A stretch of DNA of 64,000 nt from Pteria penguin (Eukaryota > Mollusca > Bivalvia > Pterioida > Pteriidae), in NCBI GenBank assembly GCA_035048485.1, contig CM068581.1:6833430-6897429 (forward strand), read 5' to 3'. Below are positions 15,001 through 29,100 of the stretch, piece by piece; position 1 is the stretch's first letter, and every line of letters begins with the position of its first letter. A program made the position numbers and the translations under genes. The notes beneath the pieces were generated by a model. It worked only from the letters and a program-made list of their open reading frames with translations. It searched no databases and had not been told where the DNA came from.

Positions 15001-18000
15001 GCCTCCCTGTCCTCTGTAGTTACGGTTAGATATATTTATTCAGGCCTCTCTGTTCTCTGCAGTAAGGGTTAGATATATTTATTCAGGCCTCCCTGTCCTC
15101 TGTAATTACGGTTAGATATATTTATTCAGGCCTCTCTGTTCTCTGCAATAAGGGTTAGATATATTTATTCAGGCCTCCCTGTCCTCTGTAATTACGGTTA
15201 GATATATTTATTCAGGTCTCTCTGTTCTCTGCAATAAGGGTTAGATATATTTATTCAGGCCTCTCTGTCCTCTGTAATTACGGTTAGATATATTTATTCA
15301 GGCCTCTCTGTTCTCTGCAATAAGGGTTAGATATATTTATTCAGGCCTCCCTGTCCTCTGTAATTACGGTTAGATCTATTTATTCAGGTCTCTCTGTTCT
15401 CTGCAATAAGGGTTAGATATATTTATTCAGGCCTCTCTGTCCTCTGTTATTACGGTTAGATATATTTATTCAGGCCTCTCTGTTCTCTGCAATAAGGGTT
15501 AGATATATTTATTCAGGGCTCCCTGTCCTCTGTAATTACGATTAGATATATTTATTCAGGCCTCTCTGTCCTCTGTTATTACGGTTAGATATATTTATTC
15601 AGGCCTCTCTGTTCTCTGCAATAAGGGATAGATATATTTATTCAGGCCTCCCTGTCCTCTGTAATTACGGTTAGATATATTTATTCAGGCCTCTCTGTTC
15701 TCTGCAGTAAGGGTTAGATATATTTATTCAGGTCTCTCTGTTCCCTGTGATTAGAGTGAAGATATGTTTATTCAGGCCTCTCTGTTCTCTGCAATAAGGG
15801 TTAGATATATTTATTCAGGCCACTCTGTCTCTGTGATTAGAGTTAAGATATGTTTATTCAGGCCTCTCTGTTCTCTATGATAAGGTATGTTCAAAGTCAT
15901 CATTTTCCCAGTCATATGTTTCTCCCAATCAGATAAATATATCAAGATGGGAAAAGTATGAAATAGAACCATTTCCAATTATTGGGCTTTTACTTGGAGC
16001 TCTGTGTAATCATTTCAGTAAACATTATTTATCTATTCTGATGAAATTATGACTTTTTATAAAATTCAGTTGTGTTTATCCCAGATTCAGGAAAAACATA
16101 AATTTTCCCCAATTTGATCAGTCCCATTTTGTAAATAATTATAAGGTGTGAGAGACCTGTTGTTGTATAGTTTTAGAAAGATTTGTAATGATGATTTGTT
16201 TTAAAGGTGAATGTCAGAAATGAATGATGTATACCAAAGAATGTTGTTCTACTGTACATGATAATAATAGAAAATATCTGCTTGTAAGCTAAGAATTCTA
16301 TACTTAAGGATGGTTTTTTACAGTTAAATAGGTATTCTCTTGAGTTTCATTTTTCTCATTCATATTTGTAAACATTTGTCATGATTTTCTTTTTATTTTC
16401 TTGTATATTCAGCAACTTTAATGATCAACATATGCAGAACAATTCTCAAATTAATCAGCAAGTCCAGGAAGTCGTCAGCTGATAACCAGTATACAAAGAT
16501 TCAGGATGAGGTTAGTAATAATCTAGTATCTGTCATCAGGAAGTCCAGGTAGTCTTCAGCTGACTACTAGTATACAAAGAATCAGGATGAGGTTAGTAAT
16601 AATCTAGTATCTGTCATCAGGAAGTCCAGGTAGTCTTCAGCTGACTACTAGTATACAAAGAATCAGGATGAGGTTAGTAATGATCTAGTATCTGTCATCA
16701 GGAAGTCCAGGTAGTCTTCAGCTGACTACTAGTATACAAAGAATCAGGATGAGGTTAGTAATGATCTAGTATCTGTTATCATCAAGTCCAGGAAGTCGTC
16801 AGCTGATAACCAGTATACAAAGAATCAGGATGAGGTTAGTAATGATCTAGTATCTGTCATCAGCAAGTCCAGGTAGTCTTCAGCTGACTACTAGTATACA
16901 AAGAATCAGGATGAGGTTAGTAATGATTTAGTATCTGTCATCAGCAAGTCCAGGTAGTCTACAGCTGACTACTAGTATACAAAGAATCAGGATGAAGTTA
17001 GTAATGATTTAGTATCTGTCATCAGGAAGTCCAGGTTAACCATTATACAAAATATCAGGATTACATTAGTGGTAGAGAAGCTAGAAAATAGATTCCACTC
17101 ATCAACAGATCATTGGGAGTGAAGATAGATTCCACTCATCAACAGATCATTGGGAATGAAGATAGATTCCACTCATCAACAGATCATTGGGAGTGAAGAT
17201 AGATTCCACTCATCAACAGATCATTGGGAATGAAGATAGATTCCACTAATCAACAGATCATTGGGAGTGAAGATAAATTCCACTCATCAACAGATCATTG
17301 GGAGTGAAGATAGATTCCACTCATCAACAGATCATTGGGAATGAAGATAGATTCCACTCATCAACAGATCATTGGGAGTGAAGATAGATTCCACTCATCA
17401 ACAGATCAGTGGGAGTGACGATAGATTCCACTCATCAACAGATCATTGGGAGTGAAGATAGATTCCACTCATCAACAGATCATTGGGAGTGAAGATAGAT
17501 TCCACTCATCAACAGATCATTGGGAGTGAAGATAGATTCCACTCATCAACAGATCATTGGGAGTGAAGATAGATTCCACTCATCAACAGATCAGTGGGAG
17601 TGACGATAGATTCCACTCATCAACAGATCATTGGGAGTGACGATAGATTCCACTCATCAACAGATCAGTGGGAGTGAAGATAGATTCCACTCATCAACAG
17701 ATCATTGGGAGTGAAGATAGATTCCATTCATCAACAGATCAGTGGGAGTGAAGATAGATTCCACTCATTAACAGATCATTGGGAGTGAAGATAGATTCCA
17801 CTCATCAACAGATCAGTGGGAGTGAAGATAGATTCCACTCATTAACAGATCAGTGGGAGTGAAGATAGATTCCTTAATAAATGCTACCATTTTAAATCTT
17901 ACAGTTGTACGTCAACAACAATCTGGTTATGCATCTTTATATACCTTTCAAGTTAATGTAATTGAACATGAAAGAATTGTAAACAGGATGTAATTAGTGT

Positions 18001-20111
18001 AGGCACATGTTTCAATACCCGTTGTTTTTGTAATGTGAATTTCTGTATATATAATTAAATTCAACATGGAAGGGGCAAAAGATTGGTGTAATACTATAAT
18101 CTTGTGAAGACTGAAATATTCATGCAATTAACATACATTTTGCACTTGAACATGGAGACACACACAAGAGGAAAATAAGAATGTATATTTTTATACTATG
18201 ATTTTAACTTGTATGTACATTTTTCTTAATTATCAGTTATAAATAAAGTTCTCTGTACGGTCAAAACCTATAGTATTAGCAATAATGATTTTATTTGTCA
18301 CCCTCTTTCTGCACCCAGGGCAGCAATCTGGTATTGGTAGACTGATGATATTTACCTTCTTCGAGTATCTTGGTATTCAACATATAAAAGGGTATATTGT
18401 CATTGGCTTAATTAATTCGTTCAGTGTTTCATCACGCCAGAATTCATGTCCACTGTGACATTACATAATGTATAATTATGTAGTAAACAAATACTTGTTC
18501 AGTCCAATTAATTGTTTGCATTTGTCCTCAACAGATATTAAACATTGAGACCTATACCCCAGTTTCACATTCAGTTCACGTAATACTGGTCAGTAGTGAT
18601 CTGATATCTAGGTAGTAATCAGCAAGCTGGTGAATACTGGTCAGTATTGATCTGATATCTAGGTAGTAATCAGCAAGCTGGTGGACACTGGTCAGTAATG
18701 ATCTGATATCTAGGTAGTAATCAGCAAGCCGGTGAATACTGGTCAGTAATGATCTGATATCTAGGTAGTAATCAGCAAGTCGGTGAATACTGGTCAGTAA
18801 TGATCTGATATCTAGGTAGTAATCAGCAAGCTGGTGAATACTGGTAACCGGTGAATACTGGTCAGTAATGATCTGATATCTCGGTAGTAATCAGCAAGCT
18901 GGTGAATACTGGTCAGTAATGATCTGATATCTAGGTAGTAATCAGCAAGCCGGTGAATACTGGTCAGTAATGATCTGATATCTAGGTAGTAATTAGCAAG
19001 CAGGTGAATACTGGTCATTAATGATCTGATATCTAGGTAGTAATCAGCAAGTCAGTGAATACTGGTCAGTTATGATCTGATATCTAGGTAGTAATGAGCA
19101 AGCCAGTGAATACTGGTCATTAATGATCTGATATCTACATGTAGGTAGTAATCAGCAAGCCAGTGAATACTGGTCAGTTATGATCTGATATCTAGGTAGT
19201 AATGAGCAAGCCGGTGAATACTGGTCAGTAATGATCTGATATCTAGGTAGTAATGAGCAAGCCGGTGAATACTGGTCAGTAATGATCTGATATCTAGATA
19301 GTAATCAAGGTAGTAATCAGCAAGCCGATGAATATTGGTCAGTAAAGATCTGATGTCTAGGTAGTAATCAGCAAGGCAGTGGACACTGGTCAGTAATGAT
19401 CTGATGTCTAGGTAGTAATCAGCAAGGCGGTGGACACTGGTCAGTAATGATCTGATATCTAGGTAGTAATCAGCAAGGCGGTGGACACTGGTCAGTAATG
19501 ATCTGATGTCTAGGTAGTAATCAGCAAGGCGGTGGACACTGGTCAGTAAAGATCTGATGTCTAGGTAGTAATCAGCAAGCCGGTGGACACTGGTCAGTAA
19601 TGATCTGATGTTTAGGTAGTAATCAGCAAGGCGATGGATACTGGTCAGTAAAGATCTGATGTCTAGGTAGTAATCAGCAAGCCGGTAGACACTGGTCAGT
19701 AATGATCTGATATCTAGGTAGTAATCAGCGAGCCGGTGAATACTTCAGCTGACAGCTAGTACAAAACATCAGGAAGAGGTAGTAATGATACAATATCTAG
19801 TTCTGGGAAGCCCTCATTGGACTACAAATTAAGGTTAGTAATGATCTAGTATTTAGTAATCAACAAGGCCAGGTAGTTTTCAGATGGCAACTAGTCCACA
19901 AAGAATCAGAGAGTGATTAGTAATAATCTAGTATCTAGTAATCAACAAGGCTAGGTAGTTTTCAGATGGCAACTAGTCCACAAAGAATCAGGGAGTGGTT
20001 AGTAATAATCTAGTATCTAGTAATCAACAAGGCCAGGTAGTCTTTGGATGACAACTAGTATATAAAAAATCAGTATGAGTTGGCAATTATTGAGTTATGT
20101 ACTCTGGAACT

Positions 20112-20159
<48 letters not shown>

Positions 20160-23100
20160 TTTCATATATTATACACATATACATATAATACACATATATA
20201 CATACATATAACATACATATAGATACATAGTCATATGACAGATATTTATCATATACTTTTCCAAAATGAATGTTATAATATTATGAAATATTAATTATAG
20301 TACAAGTGACTTATATTTTGTTCTTGTGATATATTTATATATATATATAACATGAATGTGAAGACATACTCAAACACACACAACATACACGCAGGCAACA
20401 TATTTTATTAAATCTAAGAATATAATGCTAAATATCTGTATAATTAAGTAACAAAATATATTGATATTGGTTATACAATTTTTGTTAATAAGATATATGA
20501 TATTTTGATATTATACTAACAATATGTCATGAAAAACTTGCCAAATTTCATTAAATTTATCATATTTTCCATTAATACTGTACCTTAGTTTTTCAGTGGC
20601 ATAGTAATCTTGAAGATATTTTATACATTTATCAAAAGCAACTGTTTGTTTTATAATTGTACATTTATAAATATATAATTTGATTAAAACAATACAAATA
20701 TTGACAGCTTGATGTCTGCTCCCATCAAAAAGGAAAAGTACATTGAACATATTAAAATGAAAATCATATATATTATTTTGATTAATCCAGATTTCTATCA
20801 TATTCCATAGATCTCTGATAATGTCACAATCGAAAAACAAATGTGTAATTGTTTCCTGATGTATTTTACAAAAAGTACATAGCGCATCGTTTCTTACATT
20901 CATTTGATATAAAAGTTTATTTGTGGCAATAATACGCTGTACAATTCTGTACTGGAACCATATTAATTTGGTATCTATGGTGAATTTAAAAGCACACAGA
21001 TTTTTATTTTTCCATTCAATAGCTTGATGTAATATATTCTCCCATTTTGCTTCATGTTTTTTTTTTATTCAATGTACATATTGTTGTGAATAAAAAAATT
21101 ATAAATTGTTTTGGTTCCTTTGGTGTCACTACAGAGAGTTTTAATAAAGCATGGTCTTTCCGGACCAACAGTTTTACATGGATAGGGGTATTGGAATATT
21201 GTTGGCCATTTTGCCTGGATTGCATGTTTAATACCAAAGAGCGAAGTAAACGGGCATTGAAGGTTATAGTTTGTTTTAATAAGCTCCAATGAAAACTCTG
21301 GAACTTCTTGTTCCAATCATAACATGACCTTTGTCAAGAATTGACAAGCTTAGGATTGATTGATTTAATTGAAGTTTGGTGGTTTCCCTGGGAGTTTATA
21401 GTGTCTCCAACCATTAAACACAGGTCACCACCTTTTAGGTGGAATAATCTCAGTGTGGTATTATATAACATAGAAACAAATTTATAGTATTCTTAGTTAG
21501 TCAACAAAGGACTGAGAAGTTTTGTAGAGATAAATGAAGTCTCTGTGTGTATCTATAGATGTAAACTTCTATAACTGAATTCCTTTTCTCTTCTATTCCT
21601 TTGTAGGTTGCTGTAGAGGACGAGTTGTCACTTAGTAATATCCCAGTCATGCAGGGCTTTATTGAAGGCATGCATATCATGTGGAAGTCCATCGAATCTG
21701 ACCTTGCAGAGGTACAGAACAGTGCAGTATAACAAATATAAACTTTACTATAGGCTATAATAGCACAATTATCAATTTTCAAAGATATCCATGCCATTTT
21801 ATTAAGAAGGATAAAGAAAGTCAAATTGATTTTTTATTTAATTAACACTTATAGCTCTAACTTATTAAGTTAAGAACTGAATTAATAGATCTCTAGTCAT
21901 TCAGTTCACTTTCTATATACTGAAAAGTCATTACACAATGACTTTTAGCCCTTTAAAAGTTGTCTTATGGGGAGTGAGTTGTATCTTTCATTTTCTTGAT
22001 GGTTCAACATTTTATTGTTTTTCTTGCAATAAAAGGAATATTAGTACATGTATCTCAATTGTTGTAGCACTCTAATGAAGATGATGGCATTAAAATGTAC
22101 CTTTGTTTTATCCACAGAAAATGCATGCTGATTTACTTCAAGAGCTTTATCATAAGTTTGCATTGGCAATTCCAGAAATGCTGAAAAGTTTTGAGGTAAA
22201 GTTTTACCTTGCAAAGAAGGTATTGTGATGCAAGAGATTGTAAAGAATATCCTAAAACATTATCATGATTTTCCACTCTTTTCTATAAACTCCCTTCTTA
22301 TTTTAGTTCTCTGCTGCAGAAAAAGAGTAAAAATAAAACTTGTTTGAAACCTTTTACACAAATTGTAATGTTGATTTGTATTGACAGTACCCTCCAATCT
22401 GCACAGCTCTTCTCTTACTGTCTGGAAACTTACCTCCCAAGTCAATACCTACAATCAGGTAAGTAAATAACCATATCTTGAATTCACATCCCAAGTCAAT
22501 ACCTACAATCAGGTAAGTAAGTAGCCATATCTAAACTCACCTTCCAAGTCAATACCTACAATCAGGTAAGTAAGTAGCCATATCTAAACTCACCTTCCAA
22601 ATCAATACCTACAATCAGGTAAGTAGATAACCATATGTAAAACTCACCTCCCAAATCAATACCTACAATCAGGTAAGTAAATAACCATATCTAAAACTCG
22701 CCTCCCAAATCAATACCTACAATCAGGTAAGTAAATAACCATATGTAAAACTCGCCTCCCAAATCAATACCTACAATCAGGTAAGTAAATAACCATATCT
22801 AAAACTCGCCTCCCAAATCAATACCTACAATCAGGTAAGTAGATAACCATATGTAAAACTCACCTCCCAAATCAATACCTACAATCAGGTAAGTAAATAA
22901 CCATATCTAAAACTCACCTCCCAAGTCAATACCTACAATCAGGTAAGTAAATAACCATATGTAAAACTCACCTCCCAAATCAATACCTACAATCAGGTAA
23001 GTAGATAACCATATCTAAAACCTTACCCCCTAAGTCAATACCTACAATCGGGTAAGTAAATAACCATATGTAAAACTCACCTCCCAAATCAATACCTACA

Positions 23101-26100
23101 ATCAGGTAAGTAAATAACCATATGTAAAACTCACCTCCCAAATCAATACCTACAATCAGGTAAGTAAATAACCATATCTAAAACTCACCTCCCAAATCAA
23201 TACCTACAATCAGGTAAGTAAATAACCATATGTAAAACTCACCTCCCAAGTCAATATCTACAATCAGGTAAGTAAATAACCATATGTAAAACTCACCTCC
23301 CGAATCAATACCTACAATCAGGTAAGTAAATAACCATATGTAAAACTCACCTCCCAAATCAATACCTACAATCAGGTAAGTAAATGACCATATCTAAAAC
23401 TCACCTCCCAAGTCAATACCTACAATCAGGTAAGTAAATAACCGTACCTAAAAGTGTAAACATCTGTTTATAGGATTAATAAATGTATTAATGTATAGCA
23501 GTTTACATCATATAGAAATATACAGCATGAAAAACTTAGAAATTAAGGTCACTGTGGTTCTTATGTTTAACCTTTTAAATATGATGTGGATGTTTCAAAG
23601 TGAGAAAAGAAAGCATTATACTTGACAAATATTGGATTATACATTCTTGGGTAAAGAGTTATACTTAAATACAAAATTATATTCTTATTTCATTAGATAT
23701 TTGATGCATCATTAATATTTTATCAATAGACGACAAACCAGAAGAGAATTTAATGATAATAATGGATAATATTTATTTCAGTCGTAGTTTGTTGTCTAAG
23801 TTGAGAGCCATGCCTAATAATACTAAGATGGAGGATATTTGTCCAATTCTTGAGGCCTTGTGTAGTTGGAACAAAGTATCTGATTTATGTGAACTGATTG
23901 ACGAATGGCTGAACTCTGCACTAAATACTGATCAATTCACAGACAACAATAAGGTAAACCAATTAGAACTAATTGTCTGATACATATAGTCCCCCAATCA
24001 CCCCCTTGGCATCACAGATAATTTTCATGATGTAACTTAGTATTCATGATGTGGTACATATAGCCCCTGCTGTCATCACAGCTAATTTTCATACTGTCCC
24101 TGTTGCATTACAGATAATTTTCATGATGTAACTTAATAATGTTCATGATGTGGTACATACAGCCACCTGGCGACACTGATAATTTCATGATGTGCCTTAT
24201 AAATTAGCTTTGCTGTTTTAATGTAAAACACTAGTGTGTGGAGCTTTGTAGTGCTGGACTTGCAGTGCAGGCGGTCCGATGTCAATTCATTTGTTACTTT
24301 ATTTAATAGGCTAGTTGGCTCTTGTTTCTATGTCGCTATATGAAAACTTTGTAGAAAATTTTTGAAAGCCACATTAACAAAACACTTATTTACCTAACCA
24401 AAGTTTTATTTCATTAATTTCAGTGTAAAAAGGGATCTCGTAAAAGTGTTAAATTCATTGATCCAAATTCTGCAAAGCCCAAGTTAGCTGTATGTGTCAC
24501 ATGTTGTTTGCTGCAAAATCCAGTCTGCCGGGCCAGCCTGCTATTGCACACAGAAGAAATTAATCAACTTCTCACCTTGTTTCAACAAGTCATGGTAAAA
24601 GAAAATGTGTTTAAAGGCTTTAAATGATGAACATTATTCCAAAGGGGCAGGCTTGGTGTAGTGGTTAAGCTCTTGGCTTCGAGCGTCGTTGATCTGGGTT
24701 CGATTCCCGGGTTGCGCCACTATGTTTAAGAGGTCGGCCACCTCCTGCTTCCATGTTGCGATATAACTGAAATATTGTTGAAAGCAATGTAAAACACCAA
24801 TCAACCAACCAATCTTTTATCCAGGCTTTATGTGCATGTGGTCATTAAACTCGTATGGTAAATTGTACAATAATGCAAGAGAAGAAACAGTTATGAAGTA
24901 GGTTTGATTATGCTACATTGGTGATTGAAAAAATTCATGGTATAGTTGCCTGTGGTCTACAATGACTCACTGGATGCATTTCTTGTTATTTGAAAGCTTT
25001 ACTAAAGGTTATTGCTCAAAGTAGTAATATGGTGAGACTAAGTATCAAATAGCATTAATTGTAGTGACTCTCTTTTGCTCTTAATATTTGTAGTATAAGT
25101 TCACACTTGATTTGTCAGGTGGTTTAGTAGAAACACATTAGTTTCCTTGTGTTAATTATAATACCCCCCTCCCCTGCAAACAAAGTTTGGGGGGTATATA
25201 GGAATCACCTTGTCTGTCTGTGTGTGTGTCCGTCCGTCTGTCTGTCCAGAAAACTTTAATCTTGACCATAACTTTTAAACCAAAAGAGACTGGGAATTCA
25301 TACTAGACATGTATATTCCTTGTAGCAAGACCTTTCTTTTGGTACCATAATTTTTGACCTTGTGACCTTGGCCTTGACATTTGTCCTACTTTTTAAAAAC
25401 TTTAACCTTAGCTATAACTTTTGAACCTAAAGAGACTGGGTATTCATACTACACATGTATATTCCTTGTGGCAAGACCTTTCTTTTGGTACCAAAATTTT
25501 TGACCTTGTGACCTTGGCCTTGACATTTGACCTACTTTTTAAAAACTTTAACCTTAGCCATAACTTTTGAACCAAAAGAGACTGGGTATTCATACTACAC
25601 ATGTATATTCCTTGTGGCAAGACCTCTCTTTTGGTACCAAACTTTTTGACCTTGTGACCTTGGTCTCCATGTTTGACCTACTTTTTAAAAACTTTCACCT
25701 CAGCCATAACTTTTGAAAGAAAAGAGATGGGACCTTCATACTACACATGTGTATTCCTTGTGGCAAGACCTTTCAGTCAGTACCAGCATTTTGACCTTGT
25801 GACATTGGCCTTGACATTTGATTTTTTTATTGAAAATCTTTAACTTTGACGATAAAGTATAGTCATTGAGAGATAGGGAGTCCATTTTACATGTATGTAT
25901 TCTGTATGACAAGTCCTGTACACTGATACAAAAAGAATTTACACAACCCCCTTGACCTTCACCTTCTTCTCAAAAACTTAAATATTGGTCATATATATAG
26001 TTCTATGCCCTATTTTGAATTTTGGTGCCGTGGGGGGTATTTGTCCCATTAGGACATTTCTAGTTTAGGAAGGTTTTGTACAGATCAATTTGTCCTGGTG

Positions 26101-29100
26101 AATCACATACATATATTTGTATATTATTTTCTTTTACCATCTTATTATTTATTTGACAGGATTCATATTTGTTAGGGCTGCACATTGATATGGATTCCCT
26201 CAGGGAATCACATTGTCTGTCCATCCGTCTGTATATCCATCAACTCTTTGGTTGTAAGGTTCTCAATCTAATGGTATAGGTTTTACTTCACATATAGATA
26301 ATGATGGGAAGAACATGCCTGTTGATTTAAAAGTCGAACGTCAAGATCACACACTTGAGTCCTTAATGGCTGTCAGTTTCTAATTTTCTGATTCATCATT
26401 TTTAAATGAGTTCCATATAATAGTATACATTTATTTGTACAGGTTTGCATTAAGTTCACTCTGAAAGATGGTGTAGGAGTTGCCATTGAAGATTCTCTGT
26501 TGGCTGAATGTTTTCTTGGTTACTGCAAAATGCTTCTCATTCAGGAAAAGGTAATGAACAATATGACATAGCCACTGTATAGAAATCTGACAAAAGCTTG
26601 TTATATTTTAGTTTCCATATATAATGCACACCCATGAAATCACATCAGATATTCTAAAAAAAATTGCACTATACAGGGGTATTTACAGTAATATTCCTCC
26701 ACCAGGCAGATGCCAATATCGTATAAGATCCCTCCATCAGACATATGCCAATACCATGTAAGATTCCTCCACCTGGCAGATGCCAGTATGGTATAAGATC
26801 CCTCCCTCAGACATATGCCAATACCATGTAAGATTCCTCCACCAGGCAGATGCCAATATTGTATAAGATCCCTCCCTCAGACATATGCCAATACCAATGT
26901 AATATTCCTCCACCAGGCAGATGCCAGTATGGTATAAGATCCCTCCATCAGACATATGCCAATACCATGTAAGATTCCTCCACCTGGCAGATGCCAGTAT
27001 GGTATAAGATCCCTCCATCAGACATATGCCAATACCATGTAAGATTCCTCCACCTGGCAGATGCCAATATTGTATAAGATCCCTCCCTCAGACATATGCC
27101 AATACCAATGTAATATTCCTCCACCAAGCAAATGCCAGTATCATATAAGATCCTTCTCTCAGACATATGCCAATACCATGTAATATTCCTCCACCAGGCA
27201 GATGCCAATATTGTATAAGATCCCTCCCTCAGACATATGCCAATACCAATGTAATATTCCTCCTCCAGGGAGATGCCAATATCGTATAAAATCCTTCCAT
27301 CAGACATATGCCAATACCATGTAAGATTCCTCCACCAGGCAGATTCCAATATCGTATAAGATCCTTCCCTCAGACATATACTCTGCACCAGGTGGATGAC
27401 ACTGCCATATAAGATCCATATTAAAGCCATCCATACAGCAGAGGCCATCATCATATAAGATCCATTCATTAGGCAGATACTAATGCAATATATCCCCCCA
27501 TCAGGCAGATGTCACCACTATATAAGATCCCTACAGCAGTTATTACCATGTAAGATCCCTCCACTAGGTAGATGCCATTACCATGTAAGATCCCTCCACT
27601 AAACAGATGCCACTACCATGTCAGATCCCTCCACAAGACAGATGTCACTACCATGTCAGATCTCTCCACTAAACAGATGCCACTACCATGTGAGATCCCT
27701 CCACTAGACAGATGCCACTACCATGTAAGATCTCTCCACTAAACAGATGCCACTACCATGTAAGATCCCTCCACTAAAGAGATGTCTCTACCATGTCAGA
27801 TCCCTCCACTAAAGAGATGCCACTACCATTTGAAATCCCTCCACTAAACAGATGTCTCTACCAAGTGAGATCCCTCCATCAAACAGATGCTGTCATGTCA
27901 TATCTTTCCACTAGACAGATACCACTACCATGGGAGATCCCCCCACTAAAAAGATGCAACTACCATGTAAGGTCCCTTCACTAAACAGATGCCACTACCA
28001 TGTAAGATCCCTCCACTAGACAGATGCCACTACCATGTGAGATCCCTCCACTAGACAGATGCCACTACCATGTAAGATCCCTCTTAGACATGTCACTACC
28101 ATATAAGATTACTCCACCTGGCAGGTCCCACTACCATATAAGATTACACCACCTGGCAGGTCCCTCAACTAAACAGATGCCACTACCATGTAAGATCCCT
28201 CTTAGACATGTCACTACCATGTAAGGTCCCTTAACTAAACAGATGCCACTACCATGTAAGATCACTCCACTCAACATATGTCACTACCATATAAGATCAT
28301 TCTACTAGGCCGGTCCCACTACCATAAAAGATCCCTCTGCCAGACAGATCAACTACGATATATGATTACTCGACCTAGTAGGTCACACTACCATATAGGA
28401 TTACTGCACCAGGCAGGTCACACTATCATAAAAAATCTTTCCACCACACTATAAGATCACTCCACCAGGCCATCTCACTACCATATAAGATCACTCCACC
28501 AGGCAGGCCCCACTACCATATAAGATCACTCCACAAGGCCAGCCCACTACCATATAAGATTACTCCACCTGGCAGGTCCCACTATCATAAAAGGTCTTTC
28601 CACCAGACTATAAGATCACTCCACCAGGCAGATACCACTACCATATAAGATCACTCCACCAGGCAGGTCCCACTACAATATAAGATCACTCCACATGGCC
28701 AGCCCACTACCATATAAGATCACTCCACCAGACAGGTCCCACTTCTATATAAGATCCCTACACCAGACACGTCCCACTTCTATATAAGATCCCACTACCA
28801 TATACGATCCCTCTACCAGACAGGTCCCACTACTATGTAAGGTCCCTTCACCAGACACGTGCCATTACTATGTAAGGTCCCTTCACCAGACACGTGCCAT
28901 TACTATAGAAGAATCTTCCACCAAACAGGTCCTACTACCATATAAGATCTCTACACCAGGCAAGTCCCACTACCATATAATAAAAATTTTGTAATGTAAA
29001 GCAATAAAAATATAAATGTATTCTTTTAAAACAATAATGCTTGCACAGCTCTGTAGAATACTTGATTTTACTCTTTAAATAAGTTAATTTCTGAGTATAC

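Noticed and set aside
18812..19018. Minus-strand frame with a repeated LLTSIHRLADYYLDIR motif
   Set aside because: The 51-bp unit is 17 codons long, so a stop-free frame repeats by arithmetic. It is array DNA, not a repeat protein.
24651..24722. tRNA gene suggested by A and B boxes
   Set aside because: The boxes belong to a SINE head: the same head with the same body and CAATCAACCAACC tail recurs at 41568-41753 with target duplications.
26737..27469. Minus-strand frames with repeated SYTILASAWWRNLTWYWHMS
   Set aside because: Translation of the 33-bp type minisatellite without any start, splice or family support.
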